Made by a program: the position numbers and the translations under genes. 64,000 nt of DNA. Origin: JBJXGV01 sp046160485 (GTDB lineage Bacteria; Orphanbacterota; Orphanbacteria; JBJXGV01). This document shows positions 50,022-58,710 of the stretch, piece by piece. The notes beneath the pieces were generated by a model that searched no databases, was not told the origin of the DNA, and saw only the letters and a program-made list of their open reading frames with translations. Every line of letters begins with the position of its first letter. Within the stretch, counting starts at the first letter, position 1. The DNA is taken from the NCBI GenBank assembly GCA_046160485.1, contig JBJXGV010000002.1, positions 186,001 through 250,000 on the forward strand. Reading direction: 5' to 3'.

Positions 50022-53000
50022 TTGCCGCGGATCGCATACAGCACGCGCGGGAGCACGGCGGTGATCGGCGGCGCATTGTTGTTCCTCGCGCTTGGCATGG
50101 CGCGCGGCGCGTTTGCGCAGCAGGCGGAGGCGCGCGGTGCGCGCGTCGAGGTCGCGGCGAATGAGGAGCGATCCGCGAGCGTCGAGTCGCTCATCGCCGC
50201 CGGGGATTTCGTCGCAGCCGAGAGCGAGGCGCGCGTGCGCCTCGAGGCCGCGGAACGCGAACATGGCGAGCGCTCGGCCGAGACCGCGGCAGCGCTCGGC
50301 GCGCTGGTGGACGCGCTCTTCTGGCAGGGGCGATCGCGCGCGCCGGGGACCCGCGCGCTCGCCGAACGATTCGCGCTGCTCCGCGAAGATCTCTTCGGCC
50401 CCGGCGACCCGCGCGTCGCGCACGCACTCGTCAGCCTCGGACGCATCGACGCGGGCGTCGCCGACTACGCCGCCGCCGAATCCGTTTTGACGCGGGCCGT
50501 CGGGATTTTCGAGGCCGACGTGGACGGAGATTCGCTCGATGTCGCGCTCGCTCTCCAGGAACGCGGACTCGCACGGCATCAGAGGGGCCGCTACGACGAC
50601 GCGCTTGCCGACGCCGAGCGGGCGCTCGCGATGCGCGAGCGCGCGCTCCCGGCGGATCACCCGGACGTCGCGCGCGCGCTGGCGGCCGTCGCGAACACGT
50701 TCTCGGCGCGGGGCGATCCCGTCGCGGCGGAGCCGTTCGCGCGGCGCGCGCTCGCGATCTCCGAACGCGCTGGTCGCTCAGCGCACCCGCTGACCGCGTG
50801 GATTCACAACTCGCTCGGCAATGTGTTGCTGCTCTCCGGGCGGTTGGCCGAGGCGCGCACGGAGTTCGAGACGGCCCTTGCGATTCGGTTGCAAGCGTTG
50901 CGGCCTTCTCATCCCGACATCGCGCTCTCGCTCAACAACCTCGCGGTTGTCGAGAGACGGCTCAACGACAACGAGACGGCGCGCGACCATCAGCTTCGCG
51001 CCATCGAGATCGCCGAGACGGAGCTGGGGCCCGACGACCCGTTCGTGGCGACGTGTCTGTCAAATCTCGCGGGGACGTATTTCAAGCTCGGCTCGCTCGA
51101 AGAGGCACGGCCGCTCGCGGAGCGCGCGCTCGCGATTCGGAAGCGATCGCTTCCACCGGGCCATCCCGACTTGGGGCTTTCCGCACACAATCTCGCGATG
51201 ATCGCGGACGAGAGCGGCGCGCTCGAGACTGCGGTCGCGGCGTATCGGGAGGCGCTCGCGATTTACGAGAACACGCTGGCGCCGGCGCATCCGTCACACA
51301 TCCGCGTGATGTGGCGGCTTGGGCATGTGCTCGCGAAGCGGGGGGACGTCGCGACGGCCGAATCGCTCTACGTGGCGGCGCTCGCGATTGCCGACAGCGC
51401 GTATGGCCCGGGCGAGATCGAGGCCGCGGATATCCACAACGAACTCGCGCTGCTCTTGCTCGGCCGCGGGCGTGTCGCCGCGGCACGTCGCCACGGCGAG
51501 CAAGCCGCGGCGACCTACGCGAGCGTCTACGGGCCGCATTCCCCTGAGGTCGCGCTTGCGCAAACCACGGTCGCGACCGCGCTCGCCGCCGAGGGAGATC
51601 GCGTGCGGGCGTTCGAACTTGCGCTGGAGGTCGAGTCGCTCGCTCGCGAGGACGTCGCCGCCGTCTCGCGCGCGCTGCCGGAGCGCCAAGCGATTCGGTA
51701 CAACGCCGTGCGTCCCTCCGCGCGCGATCTCCTGATCTCGATGGCCGCGGAGGCGCGCGCCGCCGACGCGTCGACGGTGCGGCGCGTGTGGGATTCCGAG
51801 GCGCGCTCGCGCGCAATCGTCTTCGACCTGATGTCGGCGCGTCATCGCTCGCTCGACGCCGGCGACGATCCGGCGGCGCGCGCGCTTATGGGCGAGTACG
51901 AAACGGCGCTCGGCGATTTCGCGAACCTGCTCGTTCGCAACGTCGACGGAGAAGAGGAGATCGCCGTGCGCGTCGATCGCGCGCGGGGCGAGGTCGACCG
52001 GCTCGAACGCGAGCTGGCCTTGCGGTTCTCTCTCGGCGCGACGGGCACGGCGCTCTCGACGGTCGGCATCGACGAAGCGCTCCGAGCGCTGCCGCCGCAC
52101 TCGGCGCTGATTGCGTACGTGGTCTATGACCGCCTCGCGTACGCGGAGAAGCGCACCCCGACGCGCTCGGTGCCGAGTTATGGGGCGTTCGTCGCGGCGA
52201 ACGGCGGCGCGGTCCCGGCGTTCGTGCATCTCGGGCGGCGCGCCGCGGTGGATTCGCTGATCGCACGCTGGCGCGCCGAAGCCTCCCGTCCCGTCGCGGC
52301 CGGCGACGCGCGCGCACGCGCGGCCGCGTACCGCGCCGTCGCGGCGGAATTGCGCGAGAAGATTTGGGACCCCGTCGCGTCGCGCGCTGGCGCCGCGAGC
52401 GACCTCTTCGTCGTCCCGGACGCGAATCTCAATCTCATCAACTTCGCCGCGCTTCCCGAACGCGGCGGGGGATATCTCGTGGAGTCGGGGCCTGTCGTTC
52501 ACCTCGTCGGCGCGGAGCGTGATCTCGTCGGCGACGACGGCGGGTTGCGCACGGTCGGCAGCGGCCTGCTCGCGATGGGCGATCCTGATTTCGACGCGGA
52601 TCCGACGAGATTCGCGGAGCCGGATTTCACCGCCTCGCCCGTCGCTCCCGGCGGCGCCGCGTCGTTTTACCGTGGCGAGCGCTCGCGCTGCGCCGAGTTC
52701 GCGCGGCAGCGGTGGCGGCGGCTTCCCGCGACGCAGAACGAGATCGCGGACGTCGCGGCGTCCCTCGGCGAGGTCGAGCGCGACGCACGCGTTCTGAGCG
52801 GCGCGCAGGCGACGGAGACTGCGTTTAAGCGCGGGGCGCCTGGTCGCGGAATCGTTCACGTCGCCACGCACGGGTTTTTTCTGCAGGGGGATTGCGAAGA
52901 CGTCGACGCGGCGACGCGCGGCATGGGCCGCGTCGTCGAGGAGGGCGCCGCACCCCGGCGCGCGGAGGAGGAGGAGAGCCCGCTTCTCCTATCGGGCCTT

Positions 53001-53411
53001 GTTTTCGCCGGCGCGAATCGTCGCGGCGAATCCGGCGACATCGACGACGGTATCCTCACCGCGGAAGAGATCGGAGCGCTCGATTTGCGCGGCGCGAAAT
53101 GCGTCGTTCTCTCCGCTTGCGACACGGGGCTCGGCGACGTGCAGGCGGGCGAGGGCGTCTTCGGTTTGCGGCGAGCGTTTCGGATCGCGGGCGCGCGTTC
53201 CCTCGTGATGAGTCTCTGGTCGGTGGAGGACGTGTCGACGCGCGCGTGGATGCGAGATCTCTACGCATCGCAGGGCGCATCGCAGAGTCTCGGCGTCGCG
53301 TCGGCCGTCGCGCGCGCCAGCCGTTCGCGCATCATCGAGCGCCGCGCCGCCGGCGAGAGCGATCATCCGTTCTACTGGGCGGGCTTCGTCGCGACCGAGT
53401 CGGCGCGATAG
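50022..53411 (+). CDS. Secreted TPR-CHAT domain protein (caspase-like), paralog 2
   Basis: 1,129 residues. TTG start with GGGAGG six bases upstream. Signal peptide TAVIGGALLFLALGMARGAFA (split here as TAVIGGALLFLAL, GMARGAFA) ends near residue 33. About 50-520 are kinesin-light-chain-like TPR repeats (ALPADHPDVARALAAVANTF, LSLNNLAVVERRLNDNETAR). About 740-1125 is a CHAT domain with His950 (HVATHGFF) and Cys1033 (LSACDTG), and GARSLVMSLWSVEDVSTRAW. It shares the whole layout with the protein at 34935, including GGYLVESGPVVHLVGAERDL. Lying between two cassettes and next to a sigma/kinase pair, it may be an effector or processing protease for exported proteins. Confidence 0.87.
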   Translation: MPRIAYSTRGSTAVIGGALLFLALGMARGAFAQQAEARGARVEVAANEERSASVESLIAAGDFVAAESEARVRLEAAEREHGERSAETAAALGALVDALFWQGRSRAPGTRALAERFALLREDLFGPGDPRVAHALVSLGRIDAGVADYAAAESVLTRAVGIFEADVDGDSLDVALALQERGLARHQRGRYDDALADAERALAMRERALPADHPDVARALAAVANTFSARGDPVAAEPFARRALAISERAGRSAHPLTAWIHNSLGNVLLLSGRLAEARTEFETALAIRLQALRPSHPDIALSLNNLAVVERRLNDNETARDHQLRAIEIAETELGPDDPFVATCLSNLAGTYFKLGSLEEARPLAERALAIRKRSLPPGHPDLGLSAHNLAMIADESGALETAVAAYREALAIYENTLAPAHPSHIRVMWRLGHVLAKRGDVATAESLYVAALAIADSAYGPGEIEAADIHNELALLLLGRGRVAAARRHGEQAAATYASVYGPHSPEVALAQTTVATALAAEGDRVRAFELALEVESLAREDVAAVSRALPERQAIRYNAVRPSARDLLISMAAEARAADASTVRRVWDSEARSRAIVFDLMSARHRSLDAGDDPAARALMGEYETALGDFANLLVRNVDGEEEIAVRVDRARGEVDRLERELALRFSLGATGTALSTVGIDEALRALPPHSALIAYVVYDRLAYAEKRTPTRSVPSYGAFVAANGGAVPAFVHLGRRAAVDSLIARWRAEASRPVAAGDARARAAAYRAVAAELREKIWDPVASRAGAASDLFVVPDANLNLINFAALPERGGGYLVESGPVVHLVGAERDLVGDDGGLRTVGSGLLAMGDPDFDADPTRFAEPDFTASPVAPGGAASFYRGERSRCAEFARQRWRRLPATQNEIADVAASLGEVERDARVLSGAQATETAFKRGAPGRGIVHVATHGFFLQGDCEDVDAATRGMGRVVEEGAAPRRAEEEESPLLLSGLVFAGANRRGESGDIDDGILTAEEIGALDLRGAKCVVLSACDTGLGDVQAGEGVFGLRRAFRIAGARSLVMSLWSVEDVSTRAWMRDLYASQGASQSLGVASAVARASRSRIIERRAAGESDHPFYWAGFVATESAR

Positions 53412-53416
53412 CGCGG

Positions 53417-53460
53417 TGTCGCGTCGCGGCGCGTCGCGTCGCGTCGCGCGCTCGCGTCGA
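53417..53460. repeat. Short GTCGC tandem repeat tract
   Basis: Imperfect tandem GCGTC/GTCGC units fill the gap between the converging TPR-CHAT and kinase genes. It may be replication slippage; no hairpin-plus-T-tract terminator is seen. Confidence 0.5.
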
Positions 53461-53472
53461 GTCGCGCGCCGT

Positions 53473-55326
53473 CTAACTCGGCGGGTTCTCGAAAGTCAGC
53501 TTTCGAATCCAGATCCCGCGCACGGTTTCGCTCTCGGCCCGCAACGGCTCCGCCATTTCGAAGAGGCTCTTGCTGAGCGCACGCGCCGTCGCGCTGCCAT
53601 CCTCCTCGACGAATCCCCCCATGCCGCGCAGTTCGAGCATTGCGTCGTTGGCGATCGGCGCGAGCGCCGGCGCTGCGCCGTCGCGCGCCGGGCGCGTTAG
53701 CCCCAGCGCGGCGTTCTCGAACGAGACGAGGCGCGCTCGGCTCGCGACAAGCAGGAGATGCTCGCGTCCGCCGGCGGAGGTGATCTCCCAGTACGCGTGC
53801 CGGCCGCGGCGTGAGCCCGGAAGGCGGTGATCGATGCCGGAGGGGAGCGGATTGCGCGGCACGTATTCGTCGGACGGGAAGAGCAGAAACGCGTCGCCGC
53901 GCTCGTCCTCGTTGATGACGTACACGTAGAGGCTTTCGGACGCGGTGATCGCGATCGAGATCGAATCGCCGGGCGCGACGCGGGCGCCGTTGCCGAGACG
54001 CTCGCGCTGGCTCGCGCCGCGGTGTGCGGACGCGGAAACCGTGAATGCGCCGGTCGCGACAGAGCCCGCGGGCGTGAGCGCGGCCGTGGTCGCGGCGCCC
54101 GTGCGCGCGGCATCGCGACCCGGTCGCGAGGCGAAGTAGGATGCCGCGGCGATCATTAGCACGAGCCCGGCGCAGAACGCGATGATCGCGAATCGGATGC
54201 GTGACGCGCTCGCGCGCGTGGCGTCGGGGAAGCTTCGTGTGGCGCGAACTTTCGCGCTTGCGCCCGCGTTCGTGTTCCGCGCGGCGCTCGCCGCGGCGGC
54301 CGGCGCGTCTGCCCGCGCGGGCTCCGTCGCCGCGCCGGCCGCTCGCCCCTCGACAACGGTTGCGGCCAGCGCGCGTTCCAGCGCGCCCGCGCTCGCGTAT
54401 CGCGCGTCCGGATCGGCCGCGAGGCCCGCTTCGATCGTCTGAACGAGCGCGGCGGGAAGGTCGGGCCGCACATCGCGCAGCGGCGATGTCGCGCGCGCCG
54501 CGTGCGCCTGCCGCAGATCGTCCATCGAAGCGCCGCGCACCGGATAATCCGCCGCCGCGAGGAAATACAACAGCACGCCGAGCGAGTAGAGATCGGACCG
54601 CGCCGACGGCGCATCGCCTCGCATCACCTCGGGCGCCATGTAGAGCGGCGTGCCGCGGCCGGGACCGAAGTCCATCAGCACGATGCGGCCGCCGTCTTCG
54701 CGCATGACGTTCTGCGCCTTCACGTCGCGGTGCACGATGCCCGAAAGATGAACCGCCGAGAGCGCGCGGCAAAGCTCGATGCCGATCGCGGCGATTTCGT
54801 TCGCGCCGAAGCGGCCGTCGCGTCGAACGATTTCCGCGAGCGTGCGGCCGCGAATCATTTCCATCACGATGCCGGGGCGCGCGCTCGCGCCACCCTTGCC
54901 GAAACGCTCGACGGAGAAGACGTTGACGACGTTCGTGTGGCGCACGCCCGCGAGGCGCCGCGCTTCCTCGATGTACGAGGGCGCCGCGGCCGCGTTCTTC
55001 GCGCGCCACGGCAGCGGTTCCTCGGGTGCGAGGAGTTTGAGCGCGACCTCGCGCTCGAGGTGCGAGTCCCACGCGCGAAAGACGTCGCCGTACGCGCCGC
55101 TTCCGAGCAGTTCGTCGATGCGCAGGTGGCCGACCCACTCGCCCGGCTGCGCGAGCGCGCCGACCGGGTTTGCCGCAAGCGTGCCGATCGCCGAAATCGA
55201 TCGCAGCGACGAGAGGAGCGCCTTCTCGCGTTCGCCGAGAGCCGCCGATTCCTCTTGCTCCCAGTCGATCGCCGCGCCGTCGGAGACGGATTCCAAGAGC
55301 CGGGCAATGCGCGTCGCGTCACTCAT
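53473..55326 (-). CDS. Membrane Ser/Thr kinase with C-terminal DUF4384-like domain
   Basis: 617 residues. N-terminal AIDWEQEESAALGEREKALL resembles the other sigma-linked kinase. Residues 66-330 form a kinase: GSGAYGDVF loop, Lys97, HRD at 199-201, DFG at 219-221 and APE at 231-233. The DFG-to-APE activation segment is only 15 residues, about half the usual length. An Ala-rich linker is followed by one membrane helix (FAIIAFCAGLVLMIAAASYF) near residue 375. The outer part, about 440-560, matches DUF4384 (SISIAITASESLYVYVINED, AFLLFPSDEYVPRNPL), a domain found in envelope sensors and lipoproteins. The start overlaps the sigma gene upstream by 8 bases. Confidence 0.86.
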   Translation of the reverse strand: MSDATRIARLLESVSDGAAIDWEQEESAALGEREKALLSSLRSISAIGTLAANPVGALAQPGEWVGHLRIDELLGSGAYGDVFRAWDSHLEREVALKLLAPEEPLPWRAKNAAAAPSYIEEARRLAGVRHTNVVNVFSVERFGKGGASARPGIVMEMIRGRTLAEIVRRDGRFGANEIAAIGIELCRALSAVHLSGIVHRDVKAQNVMREDGGRIVLMDFGPGRGTPLYMAPEVMRGDAPSARSDLYSLGVLLYFLAAADYPVRGASMDDLRQAHAARATSPLRDVRPDLPAALVQTIEAGLAADPDARYASAGALERALAATVVEGRAAGAATEPARADAPAAAASAARNTNAGASAKVRATRSFPDATRASASRIRFAIIAFCAGLVLMIAAASYFASRPGRDAARTGAATTAALTPAGSVATGAFTVSASAHRGASQRERLGNGARVAPGDSISIAITASESLYVYVINEDERGDAFLLFPSDEYVPRNPLPSGIDHRLPGSRRGRHAYWEITSAGGREHLLLVASRARLVSFENAALGLTRPARDGAAPALAPIANDAMLELRGMGGFVEEDGSATARALSKSLFEMAEPLRAESETVRGIWIRKLTFENPPS

Positions 55327-55927
55327 CGTCGGACATCTCCTCGATCAGCCGTTCGATCGCGCGGATGACGAACATGCGCGCCGCGTTCTTCGAAGGTTTG
55401 CCGAGCGAGTCGGCGATCTCCTCGTAGCTCGCGCACATTTCGATGCGCGCGACCACCGCCTCGCGTTCTTCCGGGCGCAGCCGCGCGAGTCCGCGCTCGT
55501 AGCGCTCGGCCTGATCGCGCCCGATCGTGTACTCGAGCGGCGAGATCCCGCCGTCTTCGTGCTCGGAGTCGAGTTCGGCGCGCCCGGGCTCGCGCTGCAC
55601 GCGGCGCAGCTCGTCGCGCACACGGTTGTGGATCGACTGGCGCAGATACGCGTGGAATCCGCCGGCCTCGCGCGGTTCGAATCCCGAGACGTGTTTGAAC
55701 GAGCGGACGAGTACGTCTTGAACGATGTCTTCGGTGTCGAGCAGGTCGCGCGAACGCGCGGGGAGGCGGCCGCGCGCCCAGTCGCGAAGGCGAGGCGCGT
55801 AGCGCGAATAGAGCAGGTCGAACGCGCGCGTGTCGCCTTCGCGGATTCGCGCGATCAGATCGAGGGTCGACTGCGCTCGCGCGTCGTCGCCGGATGCGGC
55901 GGAGTGGTCGGCGTTCGTGTCGCTCAT
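55319..55927 (-). CDS. ECF-type sigma-70 family factor (kinase-linked)
   Basis: 202 residues. Region 2: RIREGDTRAFDLLYSRYAPR, RLPARSRDLLDTEDIVQDVL; then AYLRQSIHNRVRDELRRVQR. Region 4: LRPEEREAVVARIEMCASYE, SLGKPSKNAARMFVIRAIER. It overlaps its kinase gene by 8 bases, exactly as the pair at 44331/41804 does. The ATG at 55927 (start MSDTNADHS) is favoured because the frame upstream has no sigma-like content; no strong Shine-Dalgarno is present. The leader to the likely -10 at 56131 would be nearly 200 bases long. Promoter specificity unknown. Confidence 0.84.
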   Translation of the reverse strand: MSDTNADHSAASGDDARAQSTLDLIARIREGDTRAFDLLYSRYAPRLRDWARGRLPARSRDLLDTEDIVQDVLVRSFKHVSGFEPREAGGFHAYLRQSIHNRVRDELRRVQREPGRAELDSEHEDGGISPLEYTIGRDQAERYERGLARLRPEEREAVVARIEMCASYEEIADSLGKPSKNAARMFVIRAIERLIEEMSDDE

Positions 55928-56130
55928 CCGGCTGTTAGTCCAAGCATCTCTCTCCGATTCGCACGCGCGCGACCGCGTCGAGAAGATGAATCCCATTCCT
56001 ATTGCCGGCGAAACCATCGTCGCGTTCATCTACATGAGAGGACGCTCGCGCCGGTGCCCGTGCACACACATTCTGATGCGCCGCGAGAAAAAGCCGCGCG
56101 TCCGGCGGACCAGCCGCGCGAGCCGCCCGC

Positions 56131-56136
56131 ATTATA
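56131..56136 (-). promoter_or_regulatory. Possible -10 of the sigma/kinase operon
   Basis: Minus strand TATAAT in the roughly 300-base divergent gap 55928-56229; no matching -35 is evident. Apart from this and the phoH promoter I see no gene or RNA in the gap. Confidence 0.35.
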
Positions 56137-56156
56137 CGCGCCGCGCTCACGCTCGG

Positions 56157-56185
56157 GTGACACCATGCCGATCATCCGGTATACT
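56157..56185 (+). promoter_or_regulatory. Sigma70-type promoter of phoH
   Basis: GTGACA, a 17-base spacer and TATACT match the housekeeping consensus closely. Transcription would start near 56192, giving a leader of about 38 bases containing GAAGGGG before the GTG start of phoH. Confidence 0.72.
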
Positions 56186-56229
56186 GCGGCGGCGTTTCAC
56201 CCGAACAGAAGGGGAATTCCAGCAACCGA

Positions 56230-57297
56230 GTGAGCGAATCGACAATCGTCCGCAAGATACAGTTCGTCGAAGTCGAACCGCTCCACCTCCTCGGTGAGAG
56301 CGACCTCAATCTTCATTTCATCTCCGACCGATTCCCGACCGTCACGATCGTCGCGCGCGGCAACGGCATTACCCTCGAGGGGCCTCCCGAGGATGTCAGC
56401 CGCGCCGAGACACTCTTCCTCCAGCTTATTACGCTCGTCCGCCAAGGAAAAATTCTCAACGCACAGGACGTCGAGTACGCGCTCTCACTCCTCGACGATT
56501 CGGGGCGCACGCAACTTTCGCAGCTCTGGAACGGCAAGGAACCGTTTTTCGATGTGCGCCGGCCGATCAAGCCGAAGACCGTCGGCCAGAGCGATTACGC
56601 CCGCGCGATTCAGGCCCACGACATCGTTTTCGGGGTCGGGCCCGCGGGAACAGGGAAGACCTACATCGCGGTGGCGTGCGCCGTCACCGCGCTGAAGCGT
56701 CGCGCGGTGTCGCGCATCGTTCTGGTGCGCCCCGCCGTCGAAGCCGAAGAGAGCCTCGGATTTCTCCCCGGCGACTTTCAGGAGAAGGTGGACCCGTATC
56801 TGCGCCCGCTCTACGACGCGCTCAACGAGATGATGGGCCCCGACAAGATTCGCCGCTCGCTCGAGATGGGCGTCATCGAGGTCGCGCCGCTGGCGTACAT
56901 GCGCGGCCGCACGCTCTCCGATTCGTTCGTCATCCTCGACGAGGCGCAGAACACCACGATCGGGCAGATGAAAATGTTCCTAACGCGTCTCGGCGCGAAT
57001 TCGAAGGCCGTCATCACGGGCGACGTCACGCAGATCGACTTGAAGGACAAGGGTGCGTCGGGACTCGTGCTGATTCAGTCGATTCTTCGCGATGTCGACG
57101 GCATCAACTTCTGCTACTTCACCGAGCGCGACGTCGTGCGGCACCCGCTCGTGAAGAAGATCATCAAGGCGTTCGAGGAGCACGGCGCGAACGGGTCGGC
57201 GAACGGCGGGCCCCCGAACGGCCAGGCGACGGACGGGCGGACGGTCAGCGGATCGGACTCCGCCGGCGGCGCTCAGCCGGGCGCACCGAACCGCTAG
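56230..57297 (+). CDS. phoH: PhoH family ATPase
   Basis: 355 residues. N-terminal substrate-binding part (LLGESDLNLHFISDRFPTVT, residues 15-45) precedes the ATPase core: Walker A GPAGTGKTYIA near residue 140, SLGFLPGDFQEKVDPYLRPL near residue 175, Walker B FVILDEAQNT near residue 237, and the sensor TGDVTQIDLKDKGASGL. PhoH (PhoL/YbeZ type) is a cytoplasmic ATPase/RNA helicase-like protein often encoded with the RNase YbeY; here ybeY is not next to it. The last 40 residues are Gly/Asn-rich and probably disordered. GTG start; the Shine-Dalgarno-like GAAGGGG is rather far upstream (13 bases). Confidence 0.92.
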   Translation: MSESTIVRKIQFVEVEPLHLLGESDLNLHFISDRFPTVTIVARGNGITLEGPPEDVSRAETLFLQLITLVRQGKILNAQDVEYALSLLDDSGRTQLSQLWNGKEPFFDVRRPIKPKTVGQSDYARAIQAHDIVFGVGPAGTGKTYIAVACAVTALKRRAVSRIVLVRPAVEAEESLGFLPGDFQEKVDPYLRPLYDALNEMMGPDKIRRSLEMGVIEVAPLAYMRGRTLSDSFVILDEAQNTTIGQMKMFLTRLGANSKAVITGDVTQIDLKDKGASGLVLIQSILRDVDGINFCYFTERDVVRHPLVKKIIKAFEEHGANGSANGGPPNGQATDGRTVSGSDSAGGAQPGAPNR

Positions 57298-57365
57298 CCT
57301 CGCGAGATCTTCGAGACCGTCACGCGCGACCGTACCGCTTCCTCACGCGCCGCGAGAATTCGCTC

Positions 57366-58679
57366 TTACGGCGTGATCGTCACAACGCCCGGTCCCGCGA
57401 TCGTGAGCGGCTTGCTGAGCGTCACGACGCCGCCCGTGCTGTAGCTTCCCGTCGGCTGCAGGTAGAGCGCGCTCCCGGATGGCGCCGCGTTGTACGCCTC
57501 CATGAATGTGTTGTAGGGGAAGTCGCCCCATCCATTCTCGAATCCGGCGTAGCCGGCGCTTGCCCAGATCATGAGCCCGTTGATACACGGGTCGAGGATC
57601 TGGGTCGGTTGCGGTGCGCTGCAGGAGGCCGGGTCCATCATCTTCAGCCGCGCGACCTCTTCCGCGCTGATGCACATGATCGGTTCCGACGGCGGCAGCT
57701 CCTGGCCCGGTTGCGTGTTGTCGTCGATGAGCGCCCAGTCGTTCTGGTCGTTCAGAAATCCACGCAAGCCTGTGGCGGCGCACCAGGGCTCCCCGTCGAG
57801 ATCCTGCCCGACGGTGCCGGTGATCGAGCCGTCGCAGTTCCAGTCGATCGAGCGGACGCCGACCCCGCGCGTCTCCGAGAGCGCGTTCTCATTGAGTGTC
57901 GGGAAGCGGCCGCTCGAGTAGTCGATTTCCTTAAGCAGCGCGGTCGCGGTCGTATCGACAAGGTCGAGGCACTTCATGCGCGTGCGAATGCCGCTGAGCT
58001 GGTATTGGTAGCTCATGATGCTCGCGTAGTTCGGATTGAAGTCGCCGTCTGAGGTGTCCGAACCGGCGTGGTGCCTGAGCTCGAGGTTGTGGCCTAACTC
58101 GTGCGCGAATGTCGCGGCGCGATCGAACGGCGTGCCCACGCTGTCGGCGAACGCGCCGAGGCTGACGAGAAAGTCGTCACCTCCGAACTCGCCAAGTCCC
58201 GAGCTGCCGGTCACGGCGGCCGGGCCCTCGGGGTCGTACTGGTGCACGAAGATGCAGTAGTGCCATCCGCCACCCGTGTTGTCGAAGTACAGACTCCTGT
58301 ACCAGCGGAACGAGTTGATGCCGAGCCATGTGAAGAAGTTCGGGGAGCCGCCCGAGCTGTCGGGCATCACGTCGACGTGCGGGACCGCGTCGTCGATCAC
58401 CGCGTTCAGCGTGATCCCGTGACACGCGAACATCTGGACGATCGCATCGATCTCGGCCTGCGAGGGCTGGTGGCTGTGTGTGCCGCTGACCATGTAGTCG
58501 ATCTCGACGTTGATCTGCGTGGGGGGCTGCGCCTCGCTCCTCTGAGTCATCGCGAGTGACGCCGCGACGAGCACCGCCGGTAAGAGCGTCGCGCGAATTG
58601 CCGAGCCGAATGCGCTGCGCGAATGACCGAAGGCACGCATGTTCGCGCCCGCGCTTCCACGGAATCTGCTTCTTGTCAT
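57366..58679 (-). CDS. Secreted zinc metalloprotease (M43-like) with altered zinc motif and beta-helix-like stub
   Basis: 437 residues, signal peptide ending near residue 50 (RSEA/QPP). Paralog of the protein at 46507: GGGWHYCIFVHQYDPEG near residue 137, zinc motif HELGHNLELRH (His193, Glu194, His197, His203) in which the usual Gly is Glu200, and Met-turn ASIMSYQYQL. The final 53 residues (DFPYNTFMEAYNAAPSGSA, LSKPLTIAGPGVVTITP) are the shared C-terminal module. AGAGGAG lies 8 bases before ATG 58679. The Gly-to-Glu change allows zinc binding by the three His but may strain the helix turn; activity is uncertain. Last gene of the third cassette. Confidence 0.83.
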   Translation of the reverse strand: MTRSRFRGSAGANMRAFGHSRSAFGSAIRATLLPAVLVAASLAMTQRSEAQPPTQINVEIDYMVSGTHSHQPSQAEIDAIVQMFACHGITLNAVIDDAVPHVDVMPDSSGGSPNFFTWLGINSFRWYRSLYFDNTGGGWHYCIFVHQYDPEGPAAVTGSSGLGEFGGDDFLVSLGAFADSVGTPFDRAATFAHELGHNLELRHHAGSDTSDGDFNPNYASIMSYQYQLSGIRTRMKCLDLVDTTATALLKEIDYSSGRFPTLNENALSETRGVGVRSIDWNCDGSITGTVGQDLDGEPWCAATGLRGFLNDQNDWALIDDNTQPGQELPPSEPIMCISAEEVARLKMMDPASCSAPQPTQILDPCINGLMIWASAGYAGFENGWGDFPYNTFMEAYNAAPSGSALYLQPTGSYSTGGVVTLSKPLTIAGPGVVTITP

Positions 58680-58710
58680 CGTGATCGCTCCTCTTTCGAC
58701 AGCGGCGCGA

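Noticed and set aside
50022..53411. TPR-CHAT protein as part of a CRISPR type III-E (Craspase) system
   Set aside because: No cas genes or repeat array are in the window, and the protein has a signal peptide.
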